Below are positions 1-7,898 of a stretch of 40,076 bases of DNA, piece after piece. The notes beneath the pieces were generated by a model that did not search any database, was not told where the DNA came from, and worked only from the letters and a program-made list of their open reading frames with translations. The position numbers and the translations under genes were made by a program. This DNA is from Cycloclasticus sp. Lineage in GTDB: Bacteria; Pseudomonadota; Gammaproteobacteria; Methylococcales; Cycloclasticaceae. The DNA lies in assembly GCA_018066825.1 (NCBI GenBank), contig JAGPVU010000097.1, positions 1-40,076 of the forward strand, given 5' to 3'. The stretch's first letter is position 1. The number at the start of each line of letters is the position of its first letter.

Positions 1-277
1 TTTCCATCATAAACTGGCCGTCCCACTCCGTGGTCGAGGAGCAAGCGCCTTGATGAAAAACAGCCTGTATTTCTAGCTCATCGAAATCACCGCCTAACAC
101 AGCATCTAAAAAGTCATCCTTATCCATGTAATCGGCAATCCGTGCATCGACGATGTTTTTGAATTTACGGCCCTCGCTTAAATCGTCAACCACCAAAATA
201 TCGTCAATACCCTTAGCATTTAAGCCTTGTACAATATTGCTACCAATAAAGCCTGCACCACCTGTTACGATTATCAT
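1..277 (-). CDS. hldD: ADP-L-glycero-D-manno-heptose 6-epimerase, N-terminal part (runs off the window)
   Basis: HldD epimerises ADP-D-glycero-D-manno-heptose to the L form, the last step in making the heptose donor for the LPS inner core; it is a cytoplasmic short-chain dehydrogenase-type enzyme. The 92 visible codons start at an ATG and show the Rossmann NAD(P)-binding motif GGAGFIGSN at residues 6-14, an acidic end of the second strand (VVDDL), and the family stretch HQGACSSTTEWDG. The C-terminal two thirds lie outside the window. It begins 6 bases after the hldE stop, so the two are almost certainly one transcript and one pathway. The start is too AT-poor in purines upstream to show a strong ribosome site. 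Confidence 0.93.
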   Translation of the reverse strand, partial: MIIVTGGAGFIGSNIVQGLNAKGIDDILVVDDLSEGRKFKNIVDARIADYMDKDDFLDAVLGGDFDELEIQAVFHQGACSSTTEWDGQFMME

Positions 278-283
278 CTTCGT

Positions 284-1717
284 TTACCTTTTGTCGCTTG
301 TATTGCGTATATTTTTAATCAAATTGGTCGTTGAGCAACCATCTACATAGTCGAGTACGTATGTTGAGCCACCCGCTTCGGCAACACAGTCATGACCTTC
401 AATGTCCTCAATACGCTTATAATCACCACCTTTTACCAATACGTCCGGCAAAATTCGGCAAATATGGTCGCGCGGTGAATCCTCAGCGAAAGCGCATACC
501 CAGTCCACACAAGCCAGTGCAGATAACATTTCAGCGCGTGTTGCTAGGTCATTAATGGGACGCTCTGGCCCTTTTAAACGCGACACCGACGCGTCATCGT
601 TAACCAAAATAATAAGCCTATCGCCTAAAGCTTTAGCTTGTTGTAAATAACGAACATGGCCTGGGTGCAAAATGTCAAAGCAACCATTGGTGAGCACAAT
701 CTTTTCGCCATTAATGCGCGCCGTATTAATCGCCAATTCCAATTGGTTCGAGTCAACAAAGCCACGCGGCATATCATCTAGGGTATGTAAAGTGGCTTTT
801 AATTCTTGCTGACTAACCGTCGCCGTGCCTAATTTTGCCACCACTAAACCGGCTGCTTGATTGGCCAATACCGTCGCCTCAGAAAAACTCGCGCCAGCGG
901 CTAAACTGGCCGCCAAGGTAGAAATAACGGTATCGCCTGCACCGGTTACATCAAACACTTCTCGCGCCTGGGTCGGTAAATGAATCGCTGCTTGTTGCGG
1001 TTGTAACAAACTCATGCCTTTTTCACCACGGGTAATCAAAAGCGCTTCGAGCTGTAATGACTGCATCAATGCGGTTCCGAGAGAGACTAAATCCTCGTCC
1101 GTTTTACATTCACCAACGACGGCTTGAAATTCATTCCAATTCGGCGTAATTAAGGTTGCCCCACTATACTTTGTAAAGTCACTGCCTTTGGGGTCCACTA
1201 GCACCTTTTTACCCGCCGCCTTAGCCGCTAATATAAGTTGCTGTGCCGATGCCAAGGTGCCTTTGCCGTAATCAGACAAAATAACCACATCATGCGCAGG
1301 CAAGGCCTGAGTAAAATGCTGCAATAACTGATCGCTGGGCAAGTCGTGGAAGCTGTCTTCAAAGTCTAATCGAATCAGCTGCTGATGCCGACTAAGAATA
1401 CGCAGCTTGGTGATGGTTGGTTGATCGGTGAGCTGTTCAAATTGACACTGCACCCCTGCTTTCTCTAGTAATGAGTGCAAGCTACTCGCGGCATCATCGC
1501 TGCCGGTGTAGCCCAATACTGTCACCGATGATTCAAGCGCAGCAATGTTTAGGGCCACGTTACCCGCGCCACCGGGGCGGTCATCCACCGACTGCACATG
1601 GACCACTGGCACGGGGGCCTCGGGAGAAATCCTTGACGTATCTCCTTGCCAGTTTCTATCGAGCATCAAGTCACCCACGACTAAAACAGAAGCTTGACTA
1701 TAATTCGGTAATTTCAT
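284..1717 (-). CDS. hldE: Bifunctional heptose-7-phosphate kinase / heptose-1-phosphate adenylyltransferase
   Basis: HldE carries out two steps of ADP-heptose synthesis for the LPS core: phosphorylation of D-glycero-D-manno-heptose 7-phosphate at C1 and, after phosphatase action, transfer of AMP. The 477 residues match the usual fused form. Residues 1 to about 315 are a ribokinase/PfkB kinase with GGAGNVALN near 49 and the catalytic DVTGAGD at 256-262. Residues from about 340 are a nucleotidyltransferase with TNGCFDILHPGH at 343-354. It is the first gene of a pair with hldD on the minus strand. The 120-base gap to the divergent arsC-like gene must hold its promoter. Confidence 0.96.
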   Translation of the reverse strand: MKLPNYSQASVLVVGDLMLDRNWQGDTSRISPEAPVPVVHVQSVDDRPGGAGNVALNIAALESSVTVLGYTGSDDAASSLHSLLEKAGVQCQFEQLTDQPTITKLRILSRHQQLIRLDFEDSFHDLPSDQLLQHFTQALPAHDVVILSDYGKGTLASAQQLILAAKAAGKKVLVDPKGSDFTKYSGATLITPNWNEFQAVVGECKTDEDLVSLGTALMQSLQLEALLITRGEKGMSLLQPQQAAIHLPTQAREVFDVTGAGDTVISTLAASLAAGASFSEATVLANQAAGLVVAKLGTATVSQQELKATLHTLDDMPRGFVDSNQLELAINTARINGEKIVLTNGCFDILHPGHVRYLQQAKALGDRLIILVNDDASVSRLKGPERPINDLATRAEMLSALACVDWVCAFAEDSPRDHICRILPDVLVKGGDYKRIEDIEGHDCVAEAGGSTYVLDYVDGCSTTNLIKNIRNTSDKR

Positions 1718-1804
1718 CTTAAAATCTTAGTTAAACGGCGTGCAGATATCATAGCATGAGCAACGCAAAGCATAAAAAGCCCTGTCGTAAATGAGTAGAT
1801 AAAT

Positions 1805-1810
1805 TATAAT
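1805..1810 (+). promoter_or_regulatory. Candidate -10 box for the arsC-wrbA-DUF2069-hda operon
   Basis: TATAAT lies 28 bases before the TTG start of the arsC-like gene, inside the divergent gap with hldE. No convincing -35 is seen at the expected spacing. The call rests on the perfect hexamer and its position. Confidence 0.35.
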
Positions 1811-1838
1811 CGTTAAAACCGATCTTGAGGACAAGCCA

Positions 1839-2186
1839 TTGAGTGTTAAAATTTACCACAATCCACGCTGTAGCAAATCACGTCAGACCTTGCAGTTACT
1901 TGAACAGCACGGCGAGCAAGCGCAAGTGATTGAATACCTCAAAGACACGCCCAGCCGACTTGAGCTGCAAACCGTATTAAGCCTGCTTAAGCTTCAACCG
2001 CGCGAGCTAATGCGTAAAGGCGAGGCGATTTACAAAGAACTACAACTCGGGAACGATGCGTTGAGCGACGACCAACTCATTGACGCCATGCTGCAACACC
2101 CCATTTTAATCGAGCGGCCCATCGTATTAGCAAACGGCAAAGCCGCCATCGGCCGCCCGCCAGAAAGCGTATTGGAAATTTTATAA
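1839..2186 (+). CDS. arsC: ArsC-family reductase (arsenate reductase, glutaredoxin type)
   Basis: A 115-residue protein of the glutaredoxin-coupled ArsC family (ArsC/YfgD branch), which reduces arsenate to arsenite through one catalytic cysteine. The N-terminus IYHNPRCSKSRQT places the catalytic Cys at residue 11. The C-terminal HPILIERPIV carries the conserved Arg-Pro of the anion pocket. The start is TTG, chosen because a GAGG ribosome site sits 8 bases upstream and the protein then has the normal family N-terminus. No arsenic pump or ArsR regulator is nearby, and the gene leads a housekeeping operon ending in hda, so a general redox role is as likely as arsenic resistance. Confidence 0.88.
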   Translation: MSVKIYHNPRCSKSRQTLQLLEQHGEQAQVIEYLKDTPSRLELQTVLSLLKLQPRELMRKGEAIYKELQLGNDALSDDQLIDAMLQHPILIERPIVLANGKAAIGRPPESVLEIL

Positions 2187-2786
2187 ATGAGCATCAGTGT
2201 TCTGGTATTATTTTATAGCCGCCACGGCGCCACCGCGCAAATGGCCAATTTAATTGCTCGCGGGGTAGAAAAGGTTGACGGCGTTGAGGCCGTTATTCGC
2301 ACCGTGCCTGCCATTTCAACCGTTTGCGAAGCCAGCGAGGATGAGGTACCTGTTGATGGGGCGGTATACGCCAGCTTAGAGGACCTAGAAAACTGTGATG
2401 GTCTGATCTTAGGCAGCCCCACACGTTTTGGCAATATGGCTGCCCCACTAAAATATTTTTTGGATGGCAGCAGCTCACTTTGGCTTTCTGGTGCATTAAT
2501 CGGCAAGCCAGCCGCCGTTTTTACCTCAACCAGCAGTTTACACGGTGGCCAAGAAACCACCTTAACCTCGATGATGCTGCCACTACTGCATCACGGCATG
2601 TTAATCGCAGGGCTACCGTATTCTGAAAACAGCTTATTAACCACTACTGGTGGTGGCACCCCGTATGGCGCAAGTCACCTAGCCGGTGTTGATAATGCAC
2701 GAAAAATTGACAGCCATGAAGCCGCACTCTGTGTTGCCCTGGGTAGCCGAGTCGCAACCCTCGCCAAACAGCTGAGTTCATCATGA
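2187..2786 (+). CDS. wrbA: WrbA-like NAD(P)H:quinone oxidoreductase (flavodoxin fold)
   Basis: A 199-residue flavodoxin-like protein of the WrbA family, FMN-dependent enzymes that pass two electrons from NAD(P)H to quinones and avoid semiquinone radicals. The FMN phosphate-binding loop is visible at the N-terminus (LFYSRHGATAQMA). The GSPTRFGNMAAPLKYFLD segment and the later TSTSSLHGGQETT are family signatures. Its ATG directly follows the TAA of the arsC-like gene, and its own end overlaps the next start by 4 bases, so it sits inside one operon. Order and overlaps match the arsC-wrbA-DUF2069-hda block that I know from Pseudomonas. Confidence 0.92.
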   Translation: MSISVLVLFYSRHGATAQMANLIARGVEKVDGVEAVIRTVPAISTVCEASEDEVPVDGAVYASLEDLENCDGLILGSPTRFGNMAAPLKYFLDGSSSLWLSGALIGKPAAVFTSTSSLHGGQETTLTSMMLPLLHHGMLIAGLPYSENSLLTTTGGGTPYGASHLAGVDNARKIDSHEAALCVALGSRVATLAKQLSSS

Positions 2787-3136
2787 CCTTACCGGGAATA
2801 AAAGCCGCATATTGGCTGCAATTAATTAGTTATCTGTGCCTGATTGGTTTTATTACTGCTTGGATTACGGTTTTTTCACCACCGCAATCATTTCCTATCG
2901 CCTTGGTATTGATCGTTTGCGTAGCGCCGCTACTGTTACCACTGATGGGCGTATTGCACGGCCGCGATAAGCCCGTTAATTGGGCTGCCTACCTGAGCCT
3001 TTTATATTTCATTCACGGCACAATGGAAGCCGTCGCCAGCCCAGCCACACGTTTGCTTGGCAGCATTGAAATCATTATCAGCTTAACGGTGTTTTTTAGC
3101 GCCTCTTTGTACATCCGACGACTCAGTAAACCTTAA
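2783..3136 (+). CDS. DUF2069 small inner-membrane protein
   Basis: A 117-residue hydrophobic protein with four probable membrane segments, roughly residues 9-29, 37-56, 70-90 and 92-110, with short charged turns (HGRDKPVN near 59-66). Length, topology and position between wrbA and hda fit the DUF2069 family, whose function is unknown. The start overlaps the wrbA stop (ATGA), and the stop shares a base with the hda start, so translation is probably coupled on both sides. No signal peptide or catalytic motif is seen. Confidence 0.82.
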   Translation: MTLPGIKAAYWLQLISYLCLIGFITAWITVFSPPQSFPIALVLIVCVAPLLLPLMGVLHGRDKPVNWAAYLSLLYFIHGTMEAVASPATRLLGSIEIIISLTVFFSASLYIRRLSKP

Positions 3137-3822
3137 TGCTGCACCAACTACCGCTGCCTTTTAAATTACAGGCGTCGTTTACTTTTGAGAACTTTATTGC
3201 CTCCGACAACCAGTTAATTGTCGATGCCTTAAGCAATCAATCCGAACCGTTTATTTTTCTGTGGGGAAATCAGGGCAGTGGTAAAACCCACCTGTTGCAG
3301 GCTTGCTGCTTATATCAAGCACAACTCGGCAAAACGGCCAGTTACCTACCCTTAAAAGAGTTACTCAGCTTGTCTCCAGCCATTTTAGAGGGCATGGCTG
3401 GGGTTGATTTAGTGTGTATTGACGATATTGAGCTAGCTTTCGGCCTAACAGATTGGGAAGAAGCCTTGTTTAATTTATTTAATCAAATAAGGCAGGCACA
3501 AGGCCGTTTAATTGTTAGCTCGAACGCTTCGCCGCAACGCGCTAAAATCAACCTTAACGATTTAAAAAGCCGGCTTTCAAGCGGTTTACCGGTGGATTTA
3601 AAACCACTTAGCGACAGCAGTACGATAAGCGCTTTGCAAGTACGGGCGCAACAATTAGGCTTAGAACTGAATCACGACGTGGCCAATTATTTGATCACCC
3701 ACTTTCCTAGGGACCTTCCTAGCTTATGGCGCATAATAGATGAACTTGACCATGCTAGCTTATCCGCGCAACGCAAACTGACAATCCCCTTTTTAAAAAG
3801 CGCCTTGTCCAACAAAAGATAA
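3136..3822 (+). CDS. hda: DnaA regulatory inactivator Hda
   Basis: Hda is a DnaA-like AAA+ protein that, bound to the DNA-loaded sliding clamp, stimulates ATP hydrolysis by DnaA and so prevents re-initiation of replication. The 228-residue protein has the clamp-binding motif QLPLPF at residues 4-9, a Walker A GNQGSGKTHLLQ at 44-55 and a Walker B LVCIDDIE. It ends after the AAA+ lid and lacks the DnaA DNA-binding domain, as expected. The ATG overlaps the upstream stop by one base (TAATG). The normal length and all motifs argue for a functional gene. Confidence 0.95.
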   Translation: MLHQLPLPFKLQASFTFENFIASDNQLIVDALSNQSEPFIFLWGNQGSGKTHLLQACCLYQAQLGKTASYLPLKELLSLSPAILEGMAGVDLVCIDDIELAFGLTDWEEALFNLFNQIRQAQGRLIVSSNASPQRAKINLNDLKSRLSSGLPVDLKPLSDSSTISALQVRAQQLGLELNHDVANYLITHFPRDLPSLWRIIDELDHASLSAQRKLTIPFLKSALSNKR

Positions 3823-3891
3823 AAGCAATCGTATTAAGCGTTTGTTCAGACTGAACTGATAGGATGCAGCAAAAAACAAATGGAGAGCGTT

Positions 3892-4638
3892 ATGTTTAGT
3901 TCGTTAAGATGTATAGTATTGACCGCATTAATGGTTTTTAGCAGTTACACCCAAGCGGGGTTTTTGGACTTTATTAAAGAAATTGACCCGGCAAAGCTAA
4001 ACCTTCCAGCCGTTGCCCAAAGCACTAATGGACTGTCAAATACAGACATCGTCTCGGGGCTTAAGCAAGCGCTTGAAAAAGGCACCCAAGTGGCGGTGCA
4101 AAACCTAAGTGCTGAAGGTGGTTTTTTGAACCACCCTGACGTTCGCATACCCTTACCCAGTTTTTTACAGCCGATTGCTTCTTCTTTAAGAATGCTAGGT
4201 CAGGGGCACTTTGTCGACGAGTTGCAAACCACCCTCAATCGAGCTGCAGAACAGGCCGCACCCGAAGCCACCGAGATTTTTACTGAGACTATTCAGCAAA
4301 TGAGCATTGACGATGCGGTTGGCATTTTACAAGGCCCCAATAACGCCGCAACCGAATACTTTAAAAAACACAGCGCGGCTAAACTACGCGATAAGTTATT
4401 GCCGATTGTCACCCAAACCACCAATAGCGCCGGGGTGACCGCCAGCTACAAAAAACTGATTGATAATTCTGGTAATATGAGTGCCTTGGTGGCCTCGCAG
4501 GTCTCCGACCTGGATAAATTTATTGCGCATAAAGCCGTGCAAAGCTTATTTTTAAGAATTGCAGAACAAGAAAAACTTATTCGTGAAAACCCGGCGGCAA
4601 GAACGACTGATTTATTAAAGAAAGTATTTACTCCTTAA
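3892..4638 (+). CDS. DUF4197 exported protein
   Basis: A periplasmic protein of about 248 residues matching the DUF4197 family, function unknown. I chose the ATG at 3892 rather than the in-frame ATG at 3880, because a GGAG ribosome site lies between them, 6-7 bases before 3892, and the resulting N-terminus is a clean signal peptide (about 19 residues ending TQAG). The mature part is mostly helical and polar, with the family-like pattern of GLKQALEKGTQVAVQ near the start and phenylalanine/lysine-rich segments towards the end. It stands 21 bases ahead of the mscS-like gene and is likely co-transcribed with it. Confidence 0.85.
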   Translation: MFSSLRCIVLTALMVFSSYTQAGFLDFIKEIDPAKLNLPAVAQSTNGLSNTDIVSGLKQALEKGTQVAVQNLSAEGGFLNHPDVRIPLPSFLQPIASSLRMLGQGHFVDELQTTLNRAAEQAAPEATEIFTETIQQMSIDDAVGILQGPNNAATEYFKKHSAAKLRDKLLPIVTQTTNSAGVTASYKKLIDNSGNMSALVASQVSDLDKFIAHKAVQSLFLRIAEQEKLIRENPAARTTDLLKKVFTP

Positions 4639-4659
4639 CTAAAAAACTAAAAAAACAGC

Positions 4660-5493
4660 ATGGACAATTTATTCTCGGATAGCACTATCAACCAAATTCA
4701 AACGCTGCTTAGCGTGTATGGACTTAAAGTGATCGCCGCCTTAGCGATTTTCTTTATCGGTAAGATGATCGCAAGAACTGTTAAATCAACTGTTTCAAAG
4801 GCCATGCTTAAGGCGAAATCAGATCCTATATTGATCTCATTTAGTAGCAATATGGTCTACGTCGCCCTGTTGGCGTTTATTGTCGTGGCTGCCTTGGGAC
4901 AATTAGGCATTCAGACCACCTCGTTTATCGCCATTGTGGGTGCAGCTGGTCTAGCGGTTGCTTTAGCGTTGCAAGGCTCCTTGTCTAATTTTGCAGCGGG
5001 CGTTTTAATGATTGTTTTTCGCCCTTTTAAACAGGGTGACTTTATCGAAGGCGCAGGCGTCGCGGGCGTCGTCGAGGCGGTTCATATATTTAATACCGTG
5101 ATGCGTACCGGTGACAATAAAACCATTATCATTCCCAATGCTGGATTGATGAACGGCAATATCACCAATTACACAACCAAGCCTACCCGACGCATTGATT
5201 TGATTTATGGCATCGGTTATGACGATGATCTAAAAAAAGCCAAGGCCGTTTTAGAAGACATTTTACAAAGAGACGAACGCATCCTTAAAGACCCTGCACC
5301 ACTGGTAGCCGTTCATGCTCTTGCTGACAGCAGCGTTAATTTTGCGGTACGCCCCTGGGTAAACTCTGCCGATTACTGGGCGGTAACGTTTGACCTCAAT
5401 GAACGTGTCAAACTGCGCTTTAACGAAGAAAACATTAGCATCCCATTTCCGCAACAAGATGTTCACTTGCATACGGTAAACACGGAAAAGTAA
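4660..5493 (+). CDS. mscS: Small-conductance mechanosensitive channel, MscS family
   Basis: A 277-residue MscS-type channel that opens under membrane tension to release solutes during osmotic downshock. There are three N-terminal membrane segments. The third is the pore helix, with the Ala/Gly-rich pattern GAAGLAVALALQGSLSNFAAGV near 95-116, followed by the conserved beta-domain entry FRPFKQGDFIEGAGVAGVVE and IIPNAGLMNGNITNY. Length is close to that of the E. coli protein. A stem-loop with a T-run follows at 5558-5583 and probably ends the transcript. Confidence 0.94.
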   Translation: MDNLFSDSTINQIQTLLSVYGLKVIAALAIFFIGKMIARTVKSTVSKAMLKAKSDPILISFSSNMVYVALLAFIVVAALGQLGIQTTSFIAIVGAAGLAVALALQGSLSNFAAGVLMIVFRPFKQGDFIEGAGVAGVVEAVHIFNTVMRTGDNKTIIIPNAGLMNGNITNYTTKPTRRIDLIYGIGYDDDLKKAKAVLEDILQRDERILKDPAPLVAVHALADSSVNFAVRPWVNSADYWAVTFDLNERVKLRFNEENISIPFPQQDVHLHTVNTEK

Positions 5494-5557
5494 CCCTCAT
5501 CAAAAACTCTAGGGGGTCGATACCAACAACCCCTATTATTTCTTAGCCTCAAATAAC

Positions 5558-5583
5558 CAACCCAACTAAATGGGTTGATTTTT
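5558..5583 (+). terminator. Rho-independent terminator after mscS
   Basis: CAACCCA (5558-5564) pairs with TGGGTTG (5571-5577) around a 6-base loop and is followed by ATTTTT. A second weaker pairing, TAGGGG with CCCCTA, lies just upstream near 5509-5535. Confidence 0.6.
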
Positions 5584-5653
5584 AACCCTAAGCGCACTAT
5601 CTTAAGACGCTTTTTAATGCGCTTTGCGCCTAACTTAAACTATAAGGATACCT

Positions 5654-6226
5654 ATGACACATGCTTTGCCCGCTCTTCCCTACGCCATTGATGCATTAGA
5701 GCCCCATATTTCTAAAGAAACACTAGAGTTTCACCACGGCAAACACCACGCAACCTACGTTACCAAGCTTAACGGCTTAATTCCTGGCACTGAGTTTGAA
5801 AACGCTGCACTTGAAGATATCGTAAAAAAATCGTCTGGCCCCATTTTTAATAATGCCGCACAAATTTGGAACCATACGTTTTACTGGAACTGCTTAACAC
5901 CCACGAGCAGTGAACCGGCCGGTGAGCTTTTAGATGCTATTAACGCTGCATTTGGCTCGGTAGAGGCTTTTAAAGCTGAATTTACCGATAAGTCGATCAA
6001 CCTTTTCGGCGCTGGCTGGTGCTGGTTAACAAAAACCACCGATGGTGCGCTGGAAATCGTTCAAACTAGCAATGCTGGTAACCCGATGACTGATGGCAAA
6101 ACACCGCTATTGACCTGTGACGTGTGGGAACACGCCTATTACATCGATTGCCGTAACGCACGCCCTGCGTATATGGACAAGTTCTGGGCCTTGGTCAACT
6201 GGGATTTTGTTGCTCAAAACTTATAA
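5654..6226 (+). CDS. sodB: Superoxide dismutase, iron type
   Basis: A 190-residue cytoplasmic Fe/Mn-family dismutase that converts superoxide to hydrogen peroxide and oxygen. The metal ligands are visible: His27 (LEFHHGKHH), His74 (IWNHTFYWN), Asp156 and His160 (DVWEHAYYID). Gln70 in NNAAQIWNH is the active-site glutamine position typical of iron enzymes; manganese enzymes usually place it later in the chain. There is no signal peptide. An AAGGA ribosome site precedes the ATG. It is a single-gene unit, with its own upstream gap of 160 bases and a strong terminator behind it. Confidence 0.95.
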   Translation: MTHALPALPYAIDALEPHISKETLEFHHGKHHATYVTKLNGLIPGTEFENAALEDIVKKSSGPIFNNAAQIWNHTFYWNCLTPTSSEPAGELLDAINAAFGSVEAFKAEFTDKSINLFGAGWCWLTKTTDGALEIVQTSNAGNPMTDGKTPLLTCDVWEHAYYIDCRNARPAYMDKFWALVNWDFVAQNL

Positions 6227-6246
6227 GATAACTCCCTTTATTAAAA

Positions 6247-6270
6247 GGCGCCCCTTGGGGCGCCTTTTTT
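6247..6270. terminator. Strong bidirectional terminator between sodB and the AI-2E permease gene
   Basis: GGCGCCCC pairs perfectly with GGGGCGCC around TT. It is preceded by AAAA and followed by TTTTTT, so it can stop transcription from both the plus-strand sodB and the minus-strand permease gene that converge on it. Confidence 0.88.
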
Positions 6271-6295
6271 ATTGCACGGTTATAGTTAAACACCT

Positions 6296-7342
6296 TTATT
6301 CAGCGTTATACAGCTCGCTTTTTTTGTACTGATTATCCAAATCGCGAACAAAAACCAGTAAAACCGCCGCAACAGGCAAGGCCAGTAACACCCCGGTAAA
6401 GCCAAAGAGTTGTCCACCCGCCATCACCGCAAAAATTACTGCCACGGGGTGTAAACCAATTTTGTCGCCCACCAGAACAGGGGTTAACACCACGCTTTCT
6501 AGCACTTGAGCAACCGCAAAAACAAGCAAGATGGCCAGTAAGCCGCTGCCATCATGCAGCTGAAAAATTGAGGCTAAACACGCTAATATAATGCCTATTA
6601 TTAAGCCGAGATAAGGCACAAAGCTGACTAGGCCCGCTATCAAGCTGATCAATAAAGCAAATTCTAAACCCACCATACTCAAACCTGCGTAATACACGAC
6701 AGTCAAACACGTCATAACAATAAGCTGACCCTTAAAAAAAGCCGCTAAAACCGTATCCACTTGCTGCGTAAGGTCATTGGCTTTTTCCTCTAGTCGGCGC
6801 GGAAAAATCTGCCGGATATTATGTATCAGCGCGCTCCAATCCCTGAGTAAGTAAAAGGTCACCACAGGGATTAAAATAATCGTCGCCAAACCCGATAAAA
6901 AGGCCACACCTGACGAGCTAATCGACGCAATAAGGCCTGCGGCCATGCTGCCCGCGCCGGCTAAATTATCTTGCAACGCCAATTGTAGCTGTTCGACATT
7001 AATTTGTGCCAACACAGTAAAGCGCGCTTGCAGCCATGGCAGCGCCGTTTGCTTAGCCCAGGCTATTATCGTAGGGACTTTTTCAATCAAGGCAGATAGT
7101 TGCTGCTCTACCAAGGGTAATAAAACGAAAAAAGTCATGCTTAGCAGTAAAAAAATGACCGCAAATACCACACTAACCGCTATCGATCGGGGCCACTTGA
7201 AACGCTCCAACCTAAGCACTAAAGGATTGCCCAAATACGCCAGCAGCGCCGCCACCAAAAAGGGCGTCAAAATAGGCGACAACAAGTACACAAGCCCCGC
7301 ACTAAGAATAAAGATAATGACGTATTTATTACTGTTGTTCAT
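6296..7342 (-). CDS. AI-2E family transporter (PerM-like membrane protein)
   Basis: A 348-residue polytopic inner-membrane protein of the AI-2E/PerM exporter family. About eight hydrophobic segments are seen, with the long amphipathic cytoplasmic stretch after the third (VEQQLSALIEKVPTIIAWA) and the conserved late motifs FVPYLGLIIG and LTPVLVGDKIGLHPV. Family members include autoinducer-2 exporters and Na+(Li+)/H+ antiporters, so the substrate here cannot be stated. Its start overlaps the end of the phosphatidyltransferase gene by 14 bases, indicating translational coupling in a DUF2066-PgsA-like-permease operon. Confidence 0.88.
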   Translation of the reverse strand: MNNSNKYVIIFILSAGLVYLLSPILTPFLVAALLAYLGNPLVLRLERFKWPRSIAVSVVFAVIFLLLSMTFFVLLPLVEQQLSALIEKVPTIIAWAKQTALPWLQARFTVLAQINVEQLQLALQDNLAGAGSMAAGLIASISSSGVAFLSGLATIILIPVVTFYLLRDWSALIHNIRQIFPRRLEEKANDLTQQVDTVLAAFFKGQLIVMTCLTVVYYAGLSMVGLEFALLISLIAGLVSFVPYLGLIIGIILACLASIFQLHDGSGLLAILLVFAVAQVLESVVLTPVLVGDKIGLHPVAVIFAVMAGGQLFGFTGVLLALPVAAVLLVFVRDLDNQYKKSELYNAE

Positions 7343-7898
7343 GTTGTTCCTTCATCTTTAAGCTCCAAGCTCTAAAACCCCACACCCACACGTATTCCAA
7401 ACCACTAATCGTTGTTGTTGCGGCCACAGAATACAAGGCAAATTCTAACCAATCGGCAGGTATCGTTAACACGCCTTGTGCGGATATTAACATCACCAAA
7501 TAGATAATCTGGAACGTGGTATTGAGTTTACTTGAGAACGGCGGCTCGCCGTTAAACCTTTCTACTAGACAGTGATACATAAAGGCTCCTACCGCAACAA
7601 TGAGATCACGCACCACAATAATCACAAATAACCACAGTGGTAACAAGCCAATAATAGCACCGACTAAAAAACACGAGACCAATAATAATTTATCGGCTAA
7701 CGGATCAAGCAAAGACCCTAAACGGCTCGTCCAACCGAATTTTTTAGCCAAAAACCCATCCAAGGCATCCGATAGGCCGGCGACGATAAATAATAATAAC
7801 GCCGTTACATGGGCACCTTGTAATAAAAAGTAAACGATAGGCCCCACCAATATAATTCTTATAAAACTAATCAGGTTGGGAATATCTTTTCTTTGCAT
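7329..7898 (-). CDS. CDP-alcohol phosphatidyltransferase family protein (PgsA-like)
   Basis: A 189-residue membrane enzyme of the CDP-alcohol phosphatidyltransferase family, which joins a CDP-diacylglycerol lipid to an alcohol such as glycerol 3-phosphate. The signature D-x2-D-G-x2-A-x9-G-x3-D-x3-D is present as DALDGFLAKKF followed by GSLLDPLADK. The residue after Ala is Lys where Arg is usual. The rest shows about five membrane segments. It abuts the DUF2066 gene with no gap. Phosphatidylglycerophosphate synthase is the nearest guess, but a second, specialised family member is equally possible, as this context is not the usual uvrC-pgsA one. Confidence 0.85.
   Translation of the reverse strand: MQRKDIPNLISFIRIILVGPIVYFLLQGAHVTALLLFIVAGLSDALDGFLAKKFGWTSRLGSLLDPLADKLLLVSCFLVGAIIGLLPLWLFVIIVVRDLIVAVGAFMYHCLVERFNGEPPFSSKLNTTFQIIYLVMLISAQGVLTIPADWLEFALYSVAATTTISGLEYVWVWGFRAWSLKMKEQHEQQ

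Noticed and set aside
1839..2186. Arsenic-resistance operon
   Set aside because: No arsR, arsB or acr3 gene accompanies the arsC-like gene, which is embedded in a conserved housekeeping block with hda.
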